Origin: Planctomycetota bacterium
GTDB lineage: Bacteria; Planctomycetota; GCA-002687715
Direction of reading: 5' to 3'
Length of the DNA stretch: 64,000 bases
Assembly (NCBI GenBank): GCA_009691765.1
Contig: SIAO01000008.1
Coordinates: forward strand, 43,390-107,389
Positions 60,313-64,000 of this stretch are shown piece by piece. The notes beneath the pieces were generated by a model. That model did no database searches. It was not told where the DNA came from and saw only the letters and a program-made list of their open reading frames with translations. Made by a program: the position numbers and the translations under genes. Position 1 is the first letter of the stretch, and each line of letters begins with the position of its first letter.

Positions 60313-60996
60313 ATGATCCGCCTCGGCGACGGGCTGCGCTCCTCCATCGGGACCAAGTTCCTGATGGCCGTGAGCGGAGTGCTGCTTTTAGGGTTCGTGG
60401 TCGCCCACATGTTGGGCAATCTGCAGTTGTTTTTGGGCCACGAGGCCTTGGACAGCTACGCGCAGAAGATCCAAGACATGGGCGCCCTGTTGTGGGTGGC
60501 TCGCGCAGGGCTCTTCACGCTGCTCGTCCTTCACGTAGGGAGCGCGCTGAAGCTCACGCGCCAGAATCGTGCCGCACGCCCCATCCCCTACGGCGTCCAC
60601 AAGCCGTTCCAGTCCAGCTATGCCTCGCGCACCATGGTCATGAGCGGCGTGATCGTGCTGGCCTTCGTGCTCTATCACCTGCTGCATTTCACCTTCGGCG
60701 CGGTGGATGCTGAGTCTTATGCACTGGCCCATGCGGGCGCAGGCTTGCAAGTGCACGCCATGGTGGTGCACGCTTTCCAGCAGCCCATCGTTGCACTCAG
60801 TTACATGCTGGCGATGGCTTTGTTGTCATTGCACATCGCTCACGGTGTCGGCAGCTTGTTTCAGACCCTCGGTTTGAACACGCAGCGCACTCGCTGCGCA
60901 GCCACGCGCCTCGGCAAGGGCGTGGGTGCCGTGGTCTTCCTCGGAAATGTGTCCATGCCGCTGGCCGTGCTCGCCGGTTGGGTGGGAGGAAACTGA
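60313..60996 (+). CDS. sdhC: Succinate dehydrogenase cytochrome b558 subunit
   Basis: 227 residues from the ATG at 60313, preceded by GGGAGAG. About five membrane helices contain the histidines that hold two hemes b: [40 protein letters not shown] and [19 protein letters not shown]. This is the b558 type found with Bacteroides- and Bacillus-like complexes, with no separate SdhD. It anchors the complex and passes electrons to quinone. First gene of the sdhCAB operon. Confidence 0.93.
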   Translation: MIRLGDGLRSSIGTKFLMAVSGVLLLGFVVAHMLGNLQLFLGHEALDSYAQKIQDMGALLWVARAGLFTLLVLHVGSALKLTRQNRAARPIPYGVHKPFQSSYASRTMVMSGVIVLAFVLYHLLHFTFGAVDAESYALAHAGAGLQVHAMVVHAFQQPIVALSYMLAMALLSLHIAHGVGSLFQTLGLNTQRTRCAATRLGKGVGAVVFLGNVSMPLAVLAGWVGGN

Positions 60997-60997
60997 A

Positions 60998-62911
60998 ATG
61001 AAACTCGACGCACGCATTCCTTCCGGGCCCCTCGCGCAAAAGTGGAGCAGCTTCAAAGGCTCCATGAAGCTGGTGAATCCTGCCAATAAGCGCAAGTATC
61101 GCATCATTGTCGTAGGCACCGGGCTCGCCGGGGCTTCCGCCGCAGCCTCACTGGCCGAGCTCGGCTATCAGGTGGATGCCTTCTGCTTCCAAGACAGCCC
61201 ACGTCGCGCTCACTCCATCGCTGCGCAAGGTGGCATCAACGCCGCGAAGAATTACCCCAATGACGGCGACTCCGTGTGGCGTCTGTTTTATGACACGGTG
61301 AAAGGTGGCGATTTCCGCGCGCGCGAAGCCAATGTGCATCGCCTCGCTGAAGTCAGCACCGCCATTATCGATCAATGTGTGGCGCAAGGCGTGCCCTTCG
61401 CACGCGAATACGGCGGCTTGCTGGACAATCGTTCGTTCGGTGGGGCACAGGTGTCGCGCACCTTCTATGCGCGCGGACAAACCGGACAGCAATTGCTGCT
61501 AGGCGCCTATTCCGCATTAGAGCGCCAAGTGGGCCTCGGTAAAGTCAAGATGCACGCGCGCACAGAAATGTTGGATGTTGTGGTGGATAACGGCCGCGCT
61601 GTGGGCATTGTGGTTCGCGATTTGACCACCGGTGTCATCAGCACTCATGCCGGCGACGCGGTGGTGCTCGGCACAGGCGGCTACAGCAACGTGTTCTTCC
61701 TCTCCACGAACGCGAAGGGCTGCAACGTCACGGCTACGTGGCGCGCGCACAAACGCGGTGCGGGCTTCGCAAACCCTTGCTACACGCAAATCCACCCGAC
61801 TTGCATTCCGGCGAGCGGCGATCACCAGAGCAAACTGACTCTGATGAGCGAATCGTTACGCAACGACGGGCGCGTGTGGGTGCCCCAGACCAAGGGTGAT
61901 GTGCGTCGTCCCGATCAGATTCCAGAAGCCGAGCGCGACTATTACCTCGAGCGCCGCTATCCGAGCTTCGGCAACCTCGCGCCGCGCGACATCTCTTCAC
62001 GCGCCGCCAAACTGGTGTGCGACAGCGGCCTCGGCGTAGGCCCCGGTGGACGAGGCGTCTATCTCGATCTTGCTGACGCCATCAAACGCCTCGGGCACAA
62101 GACCATCGAAGAGCGCTACGGCAACCTCTTGGCGATGTACGGCAAGATCACCGACGAAAACTCTTACGAAGTGCCAATGCGCATTTATCCCGCGCCGCAC
62201 TACACCATGGGCGGACTGTGGGTGGATTACTCACTCATGTCCACAGTGCCGGGTTTATTCGTCATTGGCGAAGCCAACTTCTCGGACCATGGGGCCAACC
62301 GCCTCGGAGCGAGCGCTCTGATGCAAGGCTTGGCGGATGGCTACTTCGTCTTGCCGCCAACGCTTAGCGATTGGCTGGCGCAGGCTGGGCCAAGCAGCGC
62401 ATCCACAGGCACGGCAGCATTCACCACCACTGTGCAGCAAGTGAACGAGCACACCAACAAGATGCTCGCGGTGAAGGGGCATCGCTCTCCAGAATTGCTG
62501 CATCGCGAACTCGGAAACATCATGTGGAATAAGTGTGGCATGGGCCGCACCGCTGCGGGTTTGCAAGAAGCCATGCGCGAGATCAAAGATCTGCGCGGTC
62601 GGTTCTGGCAAGAGTTACGCGTGACGGGCGACGGCGCCTGTATGAACACTCAATTAGAGCACGCCGGGCGGCTGGCGGACTTCTTGGAGTTCGCGGAACT
62701 CATGTGCCGCGACGCTCTGGAGCGTGAAGAATCCTGCGGCGGGCACTTCCGCGAGGAATACCAGACCGAAGAAGGCGAAGCGCAACGCAACGACAAAGAC
62801 TTCTGTCATGCCGCTGTGTGGGAACATCGCGGTGCGAATCAGCCAGCGCTGCGTCACCGTGAAGAACTCACTTTCGATAACGTGCATTTGGCGACGAGGA
62901 GCTACAAGTGA
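60998..62911 (+). CDS. sdhA: Succinate dehydrogenase/fumarate reductase flavoprotein subunit
   Basis: 637 residues from the ATG at 60998, just after the sdhC stop and with a GGAGG site inside sdhC. The FAD-binding fold starts at [20 protein letters not shown], the flavin-linking histidine lies in [20 protein letters not shown], and the substrate-site residues follow in [20 protein letters not shown] and [10 protein letters not shown]. It oxidises succinate to fumarate in the citric acid cycle on the cytoplasmic side; fumarate reduction is possible. Its stop overlaps the sdhB start (TGATG). Confidence 0.97.
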   Translation: MKLDARIPSGPLAQKWSSFKGSMKLVNPANKRKYRIIVVGTGLAGASAAASLAELGYQVDAFCFQDSPRRAHSIAAQGGINAAKNYPNDGDSVWRLFYDTVKGGDFRAREANVHRLAEVSTAIIDQCVAQGVPFAREYGGLLDNRSFGGAQVSRTFYARGQTGQQLLLGAYSALERQVGLGKVKMHARTEMLDVVVDNGRAVGIVVRDLTTGVISTHAGDAVVLGTGGYSNVFFLSTNAKGCNVTATWRAHKRGAGFANPCYTQIHPTCIPASGDHQSKLTLMSESLRNDGRVWVPQTKGDVRRPDQIPEAERDYYLERRYPSFGNLAPRDISSRAAKLVCDSGLGVGPGGRGVYLDLADAIKRLGHKTIEERYGNLLAMYGKITDENSYEVPMRIYPAPHYTMGGLWVDYSLMSTVPGLFVIGEANFSDHGANRLGASALMQGLADGYFVLPPTLSDWLAQAGPSSASTGTAAFTTTVQQVNEHTNKMLAVKGHRSPELLHRELGNIMWNKCGMGRTAAGLQEAMREIKDLRGRFWQELRVTGDGACMNTQLEHAGRLADFLEFAELMCRDALEREESCGGHFREEYQTEEGEAQRNDKDFCHAAVWEHRGANQPALRHREELTFDNVHLATRSYK

Positions 62912-63657
62912 TGAAGCTGACGCTGAAAGTCTGGCGGCAGAAAAACGCCACCGCGGCCGGGCGCTTCGAGAGCTACGAAGCGAATGACGTGTCTCCTGAC
63001 ATGTCGCTCTTGGAGTTGCTCGACGTTGTGAATGAGCAACTCGTGAATAAGGGCGAGGAGCCCGTCGCCTTCGATCACGATTGCCGCGAAGGCATTTGTG
63101 GCGCTTGCAGCATGGTCATTAATGGCCATGCTCACGGCAGCGACCGCGGCACCACGACTTGTCAGGTGCACATGCGCCGCTTCACAAATGGCGACACCGT
63201 GGTGCTGGAACCATGGCGCGCCAAACCCTTCCCGCTCGTGCGCGACTTGATGGTGGACCGCTCTTCCTTCGACCGCATCATTGCCTCTGGCGGCTTTGTA
63301 TCGGTGAATACTGGCGGTGCCCCTGACGCGAACGCATTGCCCATCGGCAAAGTGGACGCCGATCACGCCTTCGACGCTGCTGCCTGCATTGGCTGTGGCG
63401 CTTGTGTGGCCGCCTGCAAGAACGCCTCCGCCATGCTCTTTGTCGCGGCCAAGGTGGGACACCTCGCCTCTCTGCCTCAAGGCCAGCCCGAACGCGATGC
63501 CCGCGCCGTAAACATGATCATGACCATGGACCGCGAAGGCTTCGGTGCTTGCACCAACACCTACGACTGCGAAGCCGCGTGCCCGAAAGAAATCAGCGTC
63601 GACTTTATTGGCGCCCTGAACCGCGACTACCGTAAGGCGCTCAGTTCAACGCGCTAA
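62911..63657 (+). CDS. sdhB: Succinate dehydrogenase/fumarate reductase iron-sulfur subunit
   Basis: 248 residues from the ATG at 62911, overlapping the sdhA stop by one base. The 2Fe-2S site is [20 protein letters not shown] with a further cysteine in [11 protein letters not shown]. The 4Fe-4S and 3Fe-4S sites are [15 protein letters not shown] and [35 protein letters not shown] is typical of the b558-type group. It transfers electrons from the flavin to the cytochrome b subunit. End of the operon; a 7-pair hairpin (63666-63686, no T tract) lies 9 bases after the stop. Confidence 0.97.
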   Translation: MKLTLKVWRQKNATAAGRFESYEANDVSPDMSLLELLDVVNEQLVNKGEEPVAFDHDCREGICGACSMVINGHAHGSDRGTTTCQVHMRRFTNGDTVVLEPWRAKPFPLVRDLMVDRSSFDRIIASGGFVSVNTGGAPDANALPIGKVDADHAFDAAACIGCGACVAACKNASAMLFVAAKVGHLASLPQGQPERDARAVNMIMTMDREGFGACTNTYDCEAACPKEISVDFIGALNRDYRKALSSTR

Positions 63658-63762
63658 TCACACCCCACGAGAATCTGGCTCTCGTGACATGATTCGCCAA
63701 GCTATAGGACCATCCCTAAGCAGGTGAGAATGATCACCGCAACGATGGATTAGATCGACCCA

Positions 63763-63912
63763 ATGGTCTGCGCTCGTTGCGGCGTCGAGATGAAGATCAT
63801 CGCCGTGATCACCGACCCTCATGTCATCGACCGCATCCTCGCGCACGTGGGTTCGGGTCGTGGATGCGATCCCTTCGAACCGCGAGGCCCGCCCGCCAAG
63901 AAGACTGGCTGA
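63763..63912 (+). pseudogene. C-terminal remnant of an IS91/IS801-type transposase
   Basis: A 49-codon stretch encodes MVCARCGVEMKIIAVITDPH, then VIDRILAHVG, then a Pro-rich tail. The CxxCGxxMxxIAxITDPxVIDRILxHL pattern is the well-known C-terminus of IS91-family transposases. A stop codon (TAG) is in frame four codons upstream and no other part of the transposase was found between 63658 and 63762, so it is a remnant. The 88 bases from 63913 to the window end show nothing recognisable. Confidence 0.7.
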
Positions 63913-64000
63913 AGCTGCGCCCCATCTCGTTCGTCCGTCCGTCCGAAGCCCGACTCGCCGAAAACTCCACGGCGCTCACGCTTGGTCGAGGGTCGCCGTC

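Overview
The window looks like chromosomal DNA of a high-GC member of the Planctomycetota, probably uncultured or little studied. The evidence is family content: a DUF1549/DUF1553 cytochrome-like protein beside a DUF1501 protein, a very large PVC-type membrane-bound dehydrogenase fused to HEAT, cytochrome c and DUF1080 domains, FG-GAP, RCC1 and TPR secreted proteins, several sigma/anti-sigma systems and many exported proteins whose signal peptide ends in an L-x-x-Q type cleavage region. No rRNA and no CRISPR array was seen. Only one tRNA (elongator-type Met) was found.

Layout. 1-10.8 kb: planctomycete secreted degradative/respiratory set (DUF1549/1553, DUF1501, PVC dehydrogenase) with an orphan Eco57I-type adenine methylase on the other strand. 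10.8-18.5 kb (minus strand): tRNA-Met, a CysQ-like phosphatase, class I FBP aldolase, pentaheme cytochrome, DAHP synthase, a decayed VIT/VWA gene, then an ECF sigma/anti-sigma pair. 18.6-21.3 kb: a wbpB-wbpD-wbpE-like operon for a diacetamido-glucuronate nucleotide sugar. 21.4-24.1 kb: a small exported protein, a GAF/Fis regulator with repeats in its upstream region, and a thioredoxin-fold protein broken by tandem UGA codons. 24.2-36.5 kb: M14 peptidase, ROK kinase, TolC-like protein, glycosyltransferase/HAD pair, an SDR-radical SAM fusion, PilZ, RCC1 remnant, a metallo-hydrolase and a rhomboid protease. 36.5-37.1 kb holds an IS3 remnant and a terminator. 37.1-48.4 kb: TPR/zinc-finger and sigma-like pair, MoaD/MoaE, a seven-repeat FG-GAP protein, Mrp ATPase, a sigma factor and a DsbD with an in-frame UGA. 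48.6-63.7 kb: ParA, QueC, lipoprotein, LysS, TPR protein, carbonic anhydrase, a GT28-like protein, Leu/Glu dehydrogenase and a complete sdhCAB operon. An IS91-type transposase tail lies at the right edge.

The most notable observation is the DsbD gene at 46450-48372. Its thioredoxin domain carries UGA exactly where the first redox cysteine should be (U-A-N-C), and a stable hairpin sits 12 nt downstream, so it reads as a selenoprotein. A second gene (23174-24088) has two consecutive in-frame UGAs just after its signal peptide, again with a hairpin downstream; this may be decay or a second recoding case. No selA, selB, selC or selD gene lies in the window, so selenocysteine use is inferred. DsbD, the cytochrome c proteins and the succinate dehydrogenase fit a respiring cell that matures c-type cytochromes in its periplasm.
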